A stretch of 64,000 nt of DNA from Circinella minor (lineage: Eukaryota > Mucoromycota > Mucoromycetes > Mucorales > Lichtheimiaceae): positions 62,001 to 126,000 of the forward strand of contig JAEPRB010000013.1 of assembly GCA_016758965.1 (NCBI GenBank), read 5' to 3'. Made by a program: the position numbers and the translations under genes. Position 1 is the stretch's first letter. Each line of letters begins with the position of its first letter. Of this stretch, positions 50,547 through 63,297 are shown piece after piece. Below the pieces are notes generated by a model. That model was not told the origin of the DNA. It saw only the letters and a program-made list of their open reading frames with translations, and ran no database searches.

Positions 50547-50581
50547 AGCTTATATCCCGCTCATTCTATCGCGCGTGTGCA

Positions 50582-53263
50582 ATGTCGACATTACAAACTC
50601 GATCGCATTACGAAATTACCGAGAGAAAGTTGGTGTTCACTTTTCTATTTTTTGCTCTTTTATTATTTCTTTTTGCAAACTGAACAAAAGTAAAATAATA
50701 ATAATTTTAGTCGTATCCAGCTTGTCGTACGCCAACAGCCAGTCAAGGCACGATTATGTAGTTTTAAGGAAAAAGGTAACAAAACTTTTTCCTTCTCGAA
50801 CACAAAAAGAACAATTATCTTGATTGTTAATATAGTATGGCACTTATTTGAAATTTAACGCGTATCTGCGTTTATATATAATGCACCTATTTTTGTTTTT
50901 GTTTTTGTTGTCTTTTTAGTCGATCGGCGGCCCGTTGATCCGCCTCCCATTGTACAGTTGATTGATCGAGATAACGAGTAAGCAAACCATAAAGAAACAA
51001 AAATTTGATTTTATGTCATTATTAGATTCTACATGTGGCAAAAAAAAAAAAAAAAAAGAAACCCTGAGTACAAATCAAGGCCATTGCATTTTTCTTCCTA
51101 TTATAATACTTGAATGGTATATGTAATACGTTTAATCTATAGCCCAAGTTATCTTCAAAATCCATATTTCTTTCTCTATGCTACATTAGCAACCACAACA
51201 GGTGATGATTTACATTTTTCGAATAATACACGAACAACTGCTGGCTCTGTTGTGCAGTCGCTTCATAAACTCAAAGATGTTGATAATAGAGGTATGCTTA
51301 TTTCAATTAGAATATTTATCATACTACAATTCTTGATATTTGTTTATTCATACATCAGCATTTTCATTATTTCATTTTTGAAATAGACGGTGGTTTTTTT
51401 ATTTTTGCTGATATTAGTGTTCGTCATGAAGGATTTTTTAAACTTAAATTTACATTATTCAAGATAGAGCAGTATGTATAAATCCTTCTTTTTTTATCTA
51501 CTCTCTTTTTTCTATTATATGTAGCACATATATATATAAAAAACAATACACACAACATACATACAAACGCATGTTATTATACAATATTAAATAAGTGAAC
51601 TTATACTGTACGACTGTTTCTTTTTTTTTTTTTTTTTTTGAACACCCCCATTCAATAGATCCCATGTATTCCGAATATGTTCAATCTTCTCGGACCCATT
51701 CCAAGTTTATTCACCAAAAAGTAAGTTTATCAATTATTATTATATTTGGTCAGTATTAAAAAGAATGCTTCTCTAATTGGTTTGTTGATGATATTATGCC
51801 AACTAATTTTGGTTGTATCTACCATAATATTGTTTATTGTTTACAGCATTTCCAGGCATGTCAGGTACGTTGATGAAAAAGAAAAAAAAAACTTTTTTTT
51901 TATTTATTCTCCCCTCTCTTCTGTCCTCCCCCCTCGCTAGCTTTTGTCACTCCCTCCCTCCCCCCCAAAAAAAAATAGTATTATCTTTATTCGTACACAT
52001 AAACACACATACATAACTAACATTCAACAAAAAAAAATGCACATGTATAAACGCACATGTATAAACGCACAGAATCTACATTTCTGACTCGATGCTTTTC
52101 GGATCAAGGCGTCCGTATTCGTATACGAAAGGAAACGCGTGCATCTGGACCTACGTAAGTTTTAATTAATTATAAAGTTGGTTTTTATTATGTTTTTGCC
52201 CTTTTCTTATTTCTCTCTATCTTTCATAACACATAATTCATTTTATGTTTCATTTTATTTTCCAACTTCTCCTTCTCGATCATTTTTTTTGGGGGGGGAT
52301 GAGGAGAAGAAATAAAGAGAAAAAAGAGTGATGATCTTTTCAAACTTTAATATTGTTAATATGATCGGTGAATTTATTCTTATATATTGTTTATTTAGAA
52401 AAAGACGAAAAACAGAAGACGATCACGACGGCGATCGAGATCCAGTTTCGCCATTCATTGTTCATGATCCAAGTGAAGGATCTTCGTCATCGCGATTTCG
52501 ACTACCTGTCAACCAAGCTGAACCTGCTACACCTATTCCATACTTGCAACATCATCAAACTCAACACCATACAGCGTTGCCATCGTCAACATCGTCTTTA
52601 CCCATGTTACACCCACCTCCGCTCACAGCATTACCACTTACGACAACTTCATCGTCACCGTCATCGACAACCGATGTATCCTATTCCATGCATGCTATGT
52701 CGATGCAAAATTTATTGTTATCGCCTCAACAGCAGCAACAGCAAAAACAACAACATTCTGATAGTAATTACAGATACATAACTACGGCTAGTAGTACTAC
52801 GGCAACAACTACAACAATACCAACAACAACGACCTCAATGATGACAGACGAGCTACAAACAGTAGTAGAGGGAGCCCCGCCGCCTACATCGCAATCATTA
52901 TTCACTCAATCATTGCAATTACCTCCGATAGTCCGGAGATCGACTATCCAACAAACGACGATATCTAACTCTTCTCCGTCGTTCTTACCATCTACAAGTG
53001 CTGCGACTCTGGAACCTAGTAGCAGCACTGGAAGTACCAGTAGTAGTAGCAACCCATCTATTCAGCCATCTTCTGTACCAGATGATTATTTTATACATAC
53101 GTCTAATAATAATACATCTTCTACTACTTCAATTACGGAAGGGTCTTGGTTCTCACATCATCATCATCATCATCCACAACACCATCCACAATACCAATAT
53201 CATCATCAACATTATCATAATCATAATCACCATCCAAATAAGGATGGTGGTTCTTCATCATAA
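50582..53263 (+). CDS. Velvet-domain developmental regulator, 478 aa, nine exons
   Basis: Proposed exons: 50582-50634, 50711-50775, 50920-50977, 51143-51291, 51387-51471, 51659-51720, 51847-51864, 52073-52154 and 52399-53263. The velvet domain spans about residues 18-188: QLVVRQQPVKARLCSFKEK, then VDRRPVDPPPIVQLIDRDND, NPYFFLYATL, GGFFIFADISVRHEGFFKLK, SIFSDPFQVYSPKTFPGM and GVRIRIRKETR, all typical. Velvet proteins (VeA, VelB, VosA) are fungal NF-kB-like DNA-binding regulators of development and secondary metabolism. A KRRK nuclear signal follows at about 191. The 280-residue tail is Ser/Thr/Gln-rich and ends in a His/Asn-rich stretch. The first splice is ambiguous: donor 50635 with acceptor 50710 gives KLVRIQLVVRQQP, while donor 50633 with acceptor 50720 gives KLLVVRQQP; both keep frame. 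Exon 7 is only 18 nt. Subfamily (VelB- or VosA-like) cannot be fixed by eye. Confidence 0.9.
52042..52070 (+). repeat. 14-bp tandem duplication at a 3' splice site
   Basis: The unit ACATGTATAAACGC occurs twice in tandem directly before the CACAG acceptor of velvet exon 8, inside the intron. Confidence 0.8.
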
Positions 53264-53473
53264 AGTCTTTTTTCTTTTTTTTTCGCTTTTATTTCTGCAA
53301 ACATATACAACACTTATATTGCAAAATGAAAAAAGAAATTATTTCTATTACTTTATTTCACTACTATACAACCACTCACCCAAAATCACAATCTCAAAGA
53401 AAATAAGTTGCTATCTATATAGAGGGAGAGCAAAACACACACAAAAAATCCACTTACACACAATGCCTACATT

Positions 53474-53506
<33 letters not shown>

Positions 53507-56500
53507 CAAAAGTTTGGGGTATGCAGGGGCTCCTATTTATTATTATGAGCACCCATCATCATGCACATTTCACGATCTTACGACCACCATCACCACCATT
53601 ATTATACACAATCACACTCACACTCACATGCATAACCAAAAAAAAAACATTTATTATACATATATACAACCTTACGTACATAATAAGCATCGATCATTAT
53701 ATATTTACTATATTACTATTACTATTACTATTTTGTTTTTTTTTGTGTTCTTGTCTTTTTCATATTATTCCATGTCTTTATATTTATTTTTTGTTTTGGG
53801 AGCATTATTTATTATTATTATAATTATTATTTATGGTTTCATTTCTCTTTTTTACTATTATAATTATTATGACGCGTTTTTTTTTTCTTCATTCTATTTT
53901 TTTAACTATATAAAAGTTATTCAAGATACCCCTACTCAAAGAAAGAAAATCTTCTGTTAATACAGACTTAGCAATAGCAATAGAAAGTGTATGGCATAAA
54001 CAATAGCATGCACAACTTGTCAATTTTTTTTTTTTTTTTGCGATTAGATCGATATCTCCTTTTTTGGATCTGTCCGCTGACAGGGGGCAAGGCCAGAGGA
54101 TGAGAAGAAAGACATTCTATCCAAATATGTTTCGTTTGAAAAATCTAGAAAGAAGGATAATTTTGATTTATTATTACTATTACAACAAAAAGGATATGGG
54201 ATGAAAAGCAGCGAGGAAGGAGAGAATTTAAGAAAGTAGATTGAATGGGCTGTCGTAGCCTCCAAAAGCAGATATGAATAATGTTGTCATGAGATAGTAA
54301 TAGTAATTATAATAATACTAAACAATCTTATCTACTCGTTATACTATTATTTATAGGAGTAGTAAAAATGTTTCTTCCATAACTTTTTTTTTCTAGTATG
54401 TTAAAATGGTACACTGGTGATCTCCACATCCCCAAATATTTTAGGCAGTAGGGTGAATAGTATAATTGAGTAATAATCATAACCATATACTCCATCTTAT
54501 ACATATACTAAAATTCAGGGGTACAACGATGACTGATCATTTTTGTTGTGCATACAATGAGCAACCTCGCATAATACTGCATACTGCGAAAAAGGGTTTA
54601 GCATGTAGTGAAACCATCATTCCAGTAAATTTACATGGATTTGTTTTTTCTTTTCTGATATTAAAATCAAAAAATAACCATTATTATTCATTCTCAAATA
54701 AGAACAACAAAGAATCTCTCTTCTCCCCCAACAACAACGACACGTTATGTATTACATGTTGCCATTAATACTAATATCGATAATAAAAGAGAATTGACAC
54801 ATTTTTTAAAGTTTACAAATTATTAATGTGCATGTTCCAACGTGCCTCTGTACTAAATATTAATGATGATGAAAGAGCGGTTCAGAGTAGTGAAATATTT
54901 AGGAAGAGCAGCGAAACATTCTCAAAAAATGGTTGTGACAGGAAGAAAATCATTTTAAAAAGTACTTTAAGCATACCAGGAGTATTATAACATAAAATTG
55001 CTTAATATTCTATAACCATCATCCTCTCTATTCTCCTTCTACAATTATAGAAACTCCTATTTAGTTAGCTTTGTTCATAGATGCTACTAGATGTTTCTTA
55101 AAAAATAATTTTATGTATGACCCATTCTTGGGTCGAATAATAATAATTTATAATAGCAAAACAAAGTTAAGTTAATCATTATATTTCTTCAGCCACTGGT
55201 ATGATGATTTATTCTATAATAGGTTTATTTGTCTCATTTCTTTTTTTTATAATTGGTGCCTCTTTCGTCTTTCTTGGACCATCCTTTATTATTTCTATCT
55301 AACAACATCATAATCAGCACATTTTCAGTTCCTCGGAAATATTTGTTATATTTGATGGGTTGTGTAATAATATCAAATAATGATTATACCTATGTAATTT
55401 AGCTCCTAATTTTGTTTAATTACTATATTAATGTCAGAAAAAGGGACTACATATTAACTATATATGATATAACACACTGTAATAATAATATATGTATATG
55501 TGTAGATACATGAGTATGTGGAATTATTAGTTTTCTTATAAGACTAGCTTCTTTCCATTTATCTTTCTTCTCAGATTAAAAAGAATGGTGTCATTTGAAA
55601 AAAAAAACATTTACATATATAGATAACATGAGACATTGCATATAAGAAATCACTTCATACAATATAAAATAGCAGATATACAAACATAGTGTAGCGATTA
55701 TATACTCATGGTGACACATATACTATCCAAAAACACTATACGAAGCGAAGATGATGGGGGAGGGAGATATGAATAAACATGAAAAACCATACACTCGCTG
55801 ATCTAGCAATTATCTAAGTGTTACTCAATAAAAAGAGAAAAACTTACGTCACTTACGTACAAATAAATTACTGACAACGACAGATGGATTTATTTATATC
55901 TTATAGATATGTAGTCATTATCTCCTTTATCTTCATATTAATTCTGCTCGGGGTCATAATGGTTTAAACTTAATTAAACGCGTTGTTCGTTGATAAATGA
56001 TAATAAACATTCAGATTGTCGCTTTTTTCTTTTGGAGTTTTAATGATCGACAAGGATTTGTTCTGCGTAATAATAAGTATATCCAAAAAAGATGGCTTTT
56101 TTCTTTATTCTTTCTGTCCTTTTTTGTATATTCACTAACAAATATAATACAAGTGTAGAAAGATTAATAACAAAATGATAAAAAAGGCATAACAGTTCAT
56201 TAGATATTTGCATAGGTAAAATAGCATAATATAAAGGCCATAAATGTGTATTGAATGCTGCTATGAAAATAATAAGAACCTCCTAGTACTGTACCGAGTT
56301 ATAATATTCCAAAAAAAAAGCTTTTTCTTTTTTCTTTATTGCTGCTTGATTAAAAAAACACTATACTCTTTTACTATAAAACAGTTTATTATTTTAGTAA
56401 TGGTCGATGGACTAATATAAATGGGCTTCTTCATTAACAATCAAAACATGCAATGGGTACTAAAGTAATTAACGAGCCCGTGCTTGTGTATTACGACAAC

Positions 56501-59500
56501 TCATTTTCCATGTATTTGCATTTTATTATTATGATTTTTTTTCTTTTCCACCCCTTTATGATCCTGATTTTTTTTTGACATGATGTACGTACAAAAAAAA
56601 AGGAGGGGAGAAATAAACTAGGATTATTCCTTTTATATATCATTGTGATAAAAAGGTTACTTTCACCCCGTTGAACAATTTACGGTGGAGAAGCTAGAAA
56701 AAGGAAGAAACAGTTAATATATTGCTATATTTTTAAGATTTCACTTCTGTTCCTTCTTATACAATACATTAATATTAGAAAACAGCAACCTGGAAGATTT
56801 ATTAGTAACACCTACTACATTATGGGTCTATCGAAAATTAAACATATTATTCTTATTATAATTAATTAAACATTTCGGTTTCAATGGTTTTTGGACAACA
56901 AAGAGAAGCCAAACAATAGCATTAATGAATTCAGTGCTATTGTTATATACCTAATCGACTGATTCAGAGATTGATATACTTTTACGGCTTGTATATCCTT
57001 TATATACATTTGCTAAACTTGTCCTTCGATGGGTATTATTATATACTTTATGTCATTAATAACATAACACTTTTCTTTTGATGTTAGTGATAATGCTAGT
57101 ATCCTTTCTTCAATAGAATGATAATAATGGACTCTATTTTTTCTTTTAGTTACACAGGAAAAGGAATATTTTCTCGATTTTATTTTTCTGAAAAGAAGCC
57201 CTTAGTCTTGGACTTTGTTTTCTTTATCCGTTTTGTGAGCGGGGGACAGCTTCCATAGCTTTTATGGATACAGGCATTGCTTCTTGTCTAAATTTCTGCC
57301 TTTTTGTCTCGGTCTACCGCTTTATTTTTCCCCAGTTTTTTTTTATATGTATAATCGAAGGCAAAAATACCAGTTTCTTTTGTTTTGAAAAATGTTCGGT
57401 CTAATCTAATAAAAAAGAAAAATGGGGGCGGATCACACGATTAAGTTCTGCCAATAATTCTTTTTTTGAAAAAGAAAAGGTTACACAGAAGATCAACCGA
57501 TTTAAAAGTATCACAAACATTGTGTGCTTGTGTTACCTGAAAAGCATGTTTGGTACCACTTCCCTATTATTACTGGGTTACAAGAATGTCCCGCGTGTGC
57601 GGATTGGGGGAATTGGGAAGAGTTAAAATAAGGTCGCTCTTTCCATAATTGTGCTAATCATTGAAATCGTAAAAAAAAGTTATAAATGGATACAAAGATA
57701 AATAGTTTTAATGTAGATTAATTGAGCTTACATCTTCATTTGAATAAAGCATATATTGGTAGCATTCAAATAATAAATCCTTTTTTCTGTCAAACAGTAT
57801 CTTTTGGTACAACACACCGGAAAAATACTTTTTGCATTGTTCAAACTCAGTCTTTTGTGAACTTTTTTCTTAATTCTTTCATCAATGTATTTGTTGTTCA
57901 ACAAGAGATCAATGCTGCTAAAAAGTTAATAATAAAGTTTTTTTTTTTATATTACGTAACTCTAAACAGACAGCTTATCCTTTTTATTTTAAAAAAATAG
58001 AAAAACTATTGTTCCAAATGTTAATAAATTGATTTTTTTATACAGATAACAACCTCGGTATAGACCAGTTTAGTATGTTATTATTATAATCTAGTTGGAT
58101 AATTGGATAATTAGGGAAACTATGACTCATTTTACTTTGATAAGATGTTATGTTACACGAATAATCACAATATATGGGATAAGAGCGTTAGTAATAATGA
58201 ATTTTTACGCTTTTGTTTCAAAAAAGAAAAAACTTATAAAGCATTCCCGTCCGTGCTTTTTTTCCTGATTGCCATCATATAATAACCATAATGTATTTCA
58301 TCATCACGCACAATAATAATAATAATAATAATACAGAGATTTGGACTGTGAATTATAGTGACAATTTTCGTGTTCAAGAATTTCTTGTAAGAAAAAAGAG
58401 ATCGACAAGATATGTAACATTTAATCAAAATTTTTTCTTACTAAATTACTGTATAACCTAAGACATGTGTTTCATACGCTATCTAAAAATATTATGTATT
58501 TTGCAGGAAAATAGGCATCTCTTTTTTTCGGGGGGGGGTTGGAAAAGTTGATCAAATGTATTCTATAATCATTTAATAATAGAATGTCATATGGGGGGAT
58601 TGATAGTAATAAGTTGATCAAGTAAACGATGGAGTGGGAGAGGTTGAATAAGTGAGGGGGACAGTATAATACTAGGTATACTCTAATAAATGGAAAAAAA
58701 TTAAAATAAAACAAGGTTTAAACTATTTGCTTTTTGTTCAACACCATCCATATTGATCGAATGGTTTCCAAGTGATACAATATTGACTATTTAGTATATT
58801 TTTCGTTCTGTGATCGTATGGATCGAATATTATCTCATATTTCTTTTGACGTAGACTTAAAAAACAAAATAAGCTGTACGATCTCCCCTTTTTTTTCTGT
58901 GGTCTCTTTCGTTGTTCCTTTTCTTTTTTTTTTTTTTTGACGTAGCGTTACGCATTATAGAAAAAATCCCAAGCCCGACAGCATCATATGCGTCAAAAGA
59001 ACTTCCGAATCAAGCTCAGCATTTGGGGATTCAGAGCTCTTGAAGGGTGGCATGTTATTTTAACATTTTAACGAACTCTTTTGTTCAGATAGATACAAAC
59101 CTTTCCAACCACATGTTCAATGGACTTACACCGGTACTGTCTAAAATAATATTTTTTTTCACAGAGTCAAAAGGTTACCCGATCTACTGGATCTTTTTTT
59201 GTACTCTCCTTGGTAGCTGAGTTGTCATATCCGTATATTTGGATGAGTAGAAGTCATACTTTCCCTCTTTCCTTCTCATTGAAAACACCACCCCTGTTTT
59301 TATGATTTTTCTTTCCTTTTTTTTGGTTCGTTCTTTATCGAATATCTGACCTAAACTAAAAAAGAGCTTTATGAGAAATGCGCAAGAAGAAATATAGCGG
59401 ATAAAATAAAATAGGAAATTAGCCAAGCGACCAAATTTCTTGTCTTGGCATTTCTTGCTTATTTTATTGTCTAATAGAAAAATAAAGTTTCATGAACTAA

Positions 59501-60232
59501 TAAACACCTGCATAAAATAAAGAGGGAGTTGTCGTCCTTCATTAATCAAGATAGTAGAACTATATTTTTTTATGTGAGAAAAAGAAAAGACAATAGTAAA
59601 TTGATGATCTAGTTTGTGATGTACTTTAAAACTTCACGTGCCACCACAGTTGAGAAGAGAGAAAACCACAGGGCAGTAATCAATCTTTTTTGTTACAAAA
59701 TTTTTGCTGTAAGATATTGTATGAAATACGTTATATTTTATTTATTGGGTATGTTAATTTTTCTAAAATATTGTTTGCATCTTTAAAAACCCTTTAAACT
59801 TCTATGGGTACAAGACGCATCTAATGGAATCTAGAGAAAGTCTTTGTTAACTTACGTACGTATTTATTATTTTATTATCGTTGTCTCCATCATGATTTAT
59901 TTTTTTCTACCTCATTGCTCAATTGTATTTATCACCTTTTTCTGCCTTGCCTAAAAAACGTGGAGGAATGTGTCTGTAATACACTATACCATGGTGCGCG
60001 AAAACAAAGCGAAGAACGTTCCATGTAGATAGTTGACAGCGAATGATTGAACGTGTCAGTCCAATGAGTGTACTTAAAAATTAATGTCATCACCCTCTGT
60101 GTACAATCAATTTTGTTGTTCATGAGTTAATTTATTATGTGTTATACACAAAAATTGGTTGTTATTTTGTAATATACATAATTTGATCAATGACAAGAGT
60201 AAAAAGTAGTAGCAAATGTATATCTACTATAA
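53264..60232. other. 7-kb gene-free AT-rich interval
   Basis: The longest desert in the window. Immediately after the velvet stop are (AC)n, (TA)n and CAC/ACT repeats (53460-53640) that generate long but meaningless open frames. Elsewhere it is AT-rich with many short open frames lacking domain features. A stretch near 59940-60110 is richer in G+C, but I cannot identify it. Confidence 0.45.
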
Positions 60233-60693
60233 GGGAATTGCTACGGACACCCCAAAAACATACTATATTAAGTAATTTCAGCTATTACGGACACCCCACT
60301 TTTATTTTTTTCAAGGGCACACAACAAATTGATATATATTAATCACATCGTATCCAGCCATTTATACACTATCTTTACAGCTATTATCGTTATACGACTT
60401 ATAAATGTTTATGAAACTTATATAATCAGCTCGACTTTTTATAAAAGCAATCAATATTTCTTATGGTTTCTTACTATACTTATTATGTACACAAGTGGGA
60501 ATTGTAGGCCTTATGAAAGCGAGACAAACAAGGAATCATATACACTTTTAATGTTACATATGAGCGGCTAAACAAGCGCTATTGGTGTTGACAACGCTGT
60601 TACTATAGTTTATATGGTCTAAGAACTTATTTGATAACTGTTTATTTGTGGGGTGTCCGTAAGCAAAATATGGGGTGTCCGTAGCAATTCCCA
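60233..60693 (+). mobile_element. MITE family A, intact copy with 22-bp perfect TIRs
   Basis: The element begins GGGAATTGCTACGGACACCC and ends with its exact reverse complement. The inverted repeat is 22 bases with no mismatch, at 60233-60254 and 60671-60692. A second inverted pair lies inside: TTACGGACACCCCA at 60285 and its complement at 60649-60662. The 8-mer TACTATAA lies immediately left (60225-60232) and again right (60694-60701), a probable 8-bp target-site duplication with one extra A at the right end. An 8-bp duplication fits a hAT-type transposase acting in trans. The 460-bp interior is AT-rich and non-coding. Confidence 0.85.
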
Positions 60694-61691
60694 TACTATA
60701 ACCATCAATTAATCACTGCAAATGTTTTTTTTTAAAAAAAAACTGCGTCTCCATGCTGCTATGAATGATTCCGCTGTGTTAAGTGTCTTAAAGCGACGTT
60801 TGCAACAACCTAAAATGTTAAAGCATAAATTTACTATACTAACCCCTTATTGCTACAGTTACAATGGAATCATTAGCTACCTACTTTCTTTGTTGCCATG
60901 GGAATTCCACTGATTGCCGATGCATAATAAATGTGACCAAAATTTCAGATAATCCAAAGATGTTTAAACAAGCAGTGTTTTCTGATGCTTGCTCGTGGTT
61001 CACTTTTTTTTAATAAAGTGATTCATTTCATCATTTTGGTTAATCTCTCAAAATTTGCTACCCTTGACATGTGTCTTATTTCTTTTTATTATATTTATGT
61101 GGATATAATTATTTTGTTTGGTCATTAACAACAATGATATAGGTCAAGCTCAATTGTAAAAATAGCTCCTATACTATTTTAAAATATTCAGCCCCCGTTT
61201 GTTATTTCTTCTTCACTTAAGCATTATCAAATAGCAGTTGTTTTTTTTTTTTTTTTGCTATGTACGAATTCGTAGTTCAGACTGATATTAGCTGTAAGAA
61301 GAGAGAATATGGACAATCCGTCAAAAAATATATATGCATATATCGATTATCACGGTTAATTAGTTTAGCCAAAATCCCACTATTGGGGCCTCTCAAAAAA
61401 TCAAATTTGTTAAGTAAATAGATGTATAACCAATTTTATTATGAAATCTTTTGGCAAAAATCTCATAAAATTAAAAATGTAGTGCGGGGTTTCTCCACTT
61501 TTTTTTTTCACAAGCAAACAAATCATAACAGTTTCATTTGAAACAAGAAGCGTTCTTATTGGCCATATTCCATACAAGTCACAAACATCCGCAAAAAAAA
61601 AGAATAACCCCCCTCACAGCAGCCTTTTTTTGGTCTTGCCTTTTATAACGTCAAGACTCTAGATTTGGTAACCAAACCAACATTTAAGGAA
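60694..61691. other. Intergenic region upstream of the MADS-box gene
   Basis: No gene was seen. Short frames are homopolymer-derived. The final 150 bases include CCCCCCTCAC and CAGCAGCC runs and the TTTTATAACG stretch just before the MADS-box start, plausibly the promoter and leader. Confidence 0.45.
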
Positions 61692-63007
61692 ATGAATCCG
61701 GATTTGCCAAGCAGCGCAGGAAGCAGTGCTCAACAAGCACCACCTCCATTACAAAAGCAAACAAATTCCATTGTTCAGGATGACGTCGCATCAGGTGATG
61801 ACTCGGATAATGATAAGCCTTCCAGACGTTCAGGTCGTCGAAAAATTAAAATCGAATACATTGAGGATAAGAACCGTCGCCACATTACTTTTTCAAAACG
61901 TAAAGCTGGTATTATGAAGAAGGTAATATAAAAAAATATATTTTTATTTACATATTTATTTTATATACTTGATCTCTCTTATTCAATCTTCGAATCATAA
62001 TAACTCAATAATAAAAATAACAAACTCTTTTTTTTCTATATTAATAATCTAATTAGGCATATGAATTGAGTACACTCACAGGTACTCAAGTCTTGTTGCT
62101 CGTTGTTTCTGAAACGGGCCTTGTTTATACTTTTACAACAGTAAAGTTGCAACCTATTGTAACAAAACCTGAAGGAAAGAATCTTATTCAAGCATGTTTG
62201 AATGCTCCAGACCCCGTACCACAAGATACATCGTCATCCTCTCCAGTAAGTTTTATTTTTTTTATTTTTTTATGTTTGAAAGTTTGGAAGGAATAATTTT
62301 TTTTATTGACATCAAAAATATTTTTATGTTTCATGTTAAATAGGCTCCTGATTATGGCAATGCATCTCCTAATGTAGGAGTAGATAAGAACAAGGGAATG
62401 TATGATGACAAAAAGGTAAATAATTATATTACTATTCCATATATTCAAAAAAGCTTATTTTTTTTAATTAATATAGCCCGAACCTTCGGGATATACACCA
62501 CCGCCACAGCCACAGCAACAACAACATCCCCATCAACAGCAGCAACAGCAGCAACACCAACACCAACAACACCAACAGCAACAGCATCAACCTTCAACTG
62601 GTTCACCAGCTGCTCCTGTAGGTGGTTATCAATCATATCCAGGAGGTAACTGGAATAATAATAATAATCATCCTGGTTATATGGCTGCTGCTGCTGCTGC
62701 CGCCGCCGCTAGTCCATATCAACAACAGCAACATCCATCAGCACAGCAGCAACAACCACATTATAGTGGTGGACCTGTTCCTTCTTATTATGGTGCTCCT
62801 CCACCTCATCATCATCAGCAACAACCTCCACAACAACAATCACCTTATTTACCACAGCAGCAGCAACAACAACAAGGATATTGGTCCGGATCTTCTGCAC
62901 CTCGTAGTCATCCATCGATGACACGACAAGATCAGCATCCTGGTTCTCCCGTTGCTGGTTCAGGGGAAAACAAAGCAGATAATAACAAGCCTGGTGCTAA
63001 TAATTAA
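61692..63007 (+). CDS. MCM1/SRF-type MADS-box transcription factor, 340 aa, four exons
   Basis: Exons 61692-61922, 62057-62245, 62344-62415 and 62477-63007 join in phase 0 at every junction. The start is ATG 61692; the frame upstream has no other ATG. The MADS domain covers about residues 48-106: GRRKIKIEYIEDKNRRHITF, SKRKAGIMKKAYELSTLTG and QVLLLVVSETGLVYTFTT, a near-exact SRF/MCM1 (type I) domain with its dimer strands. The first intron splits the domain after GIMKK. An acidic, Ser/Asp-rich segment precedes the domain (VASGDDSDNDKPSRR). The C-terminal 180 residues are Gln/His/Pro-rich with poly-Q and poly-Ala runs, usual for fungal Mcm1-like activators. In yeast, Mcm1 binds CArG-like boxes with cofactors to control mating and cell-cycle genes. 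It is followed 290 bp later by the threonine aldolase gene on the same strand. Confidence 0.93.
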
Positions 63008-63297
63008 ATAATCTTACTATATCCTTAACGCTCTTCCTTCGTTTTTCTCCTCTCATTTATATTCTTTCAATTTTCTTTCTTTTCTTTATTGTAGTTTTTT
63101 TTTTTTTTTACTTAATCTATTAACAATTATATTTATTAAAGTTTATTCTTTTCTCTCCGATTTTATTTCAATAAGTAATAGTCTTTTTTTTTACTCACAC
63201 TTCTATATAGAGGCATCATGATGACCGCTGGTTAAAAAATATTGTTTTTTATTGGTTTCTTCCAGATTTATTTTTCTTTATTCGTTTCACCTTTATT

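Larger units (their letters stand above)
46475..50581. other. Gene-free AT-rich interval before the velvet gene
   Basis: No supported gene was found. It contains long A-runs (A25 near 48552), a 16-bp tandem repeat (48961-49002) and a dense microsatellite cluster immediately before the velvet gene. Confidence 0.45.

Noticed and set aside
52998..53960. Long plus-strand open frame overlapping and following the velvet 3' end
   Set aside because: It is the out-of-frame shadow of His/CAT repeats and downstream simple repeats.
57722..58000. 92-codon plus-strand frame
   Set aside because: Begins at TTG, low-complexity hydrophobic end, no recognisable family.
59932..60123. Possible second Tc1-like remnant (GTGGAGGAATGTGTCTGTAA region)
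   Set aside because: A weak resemblance to the GGGSVMVWG block of Tc1 transposases, but frames are broken and no second motif confirms it.
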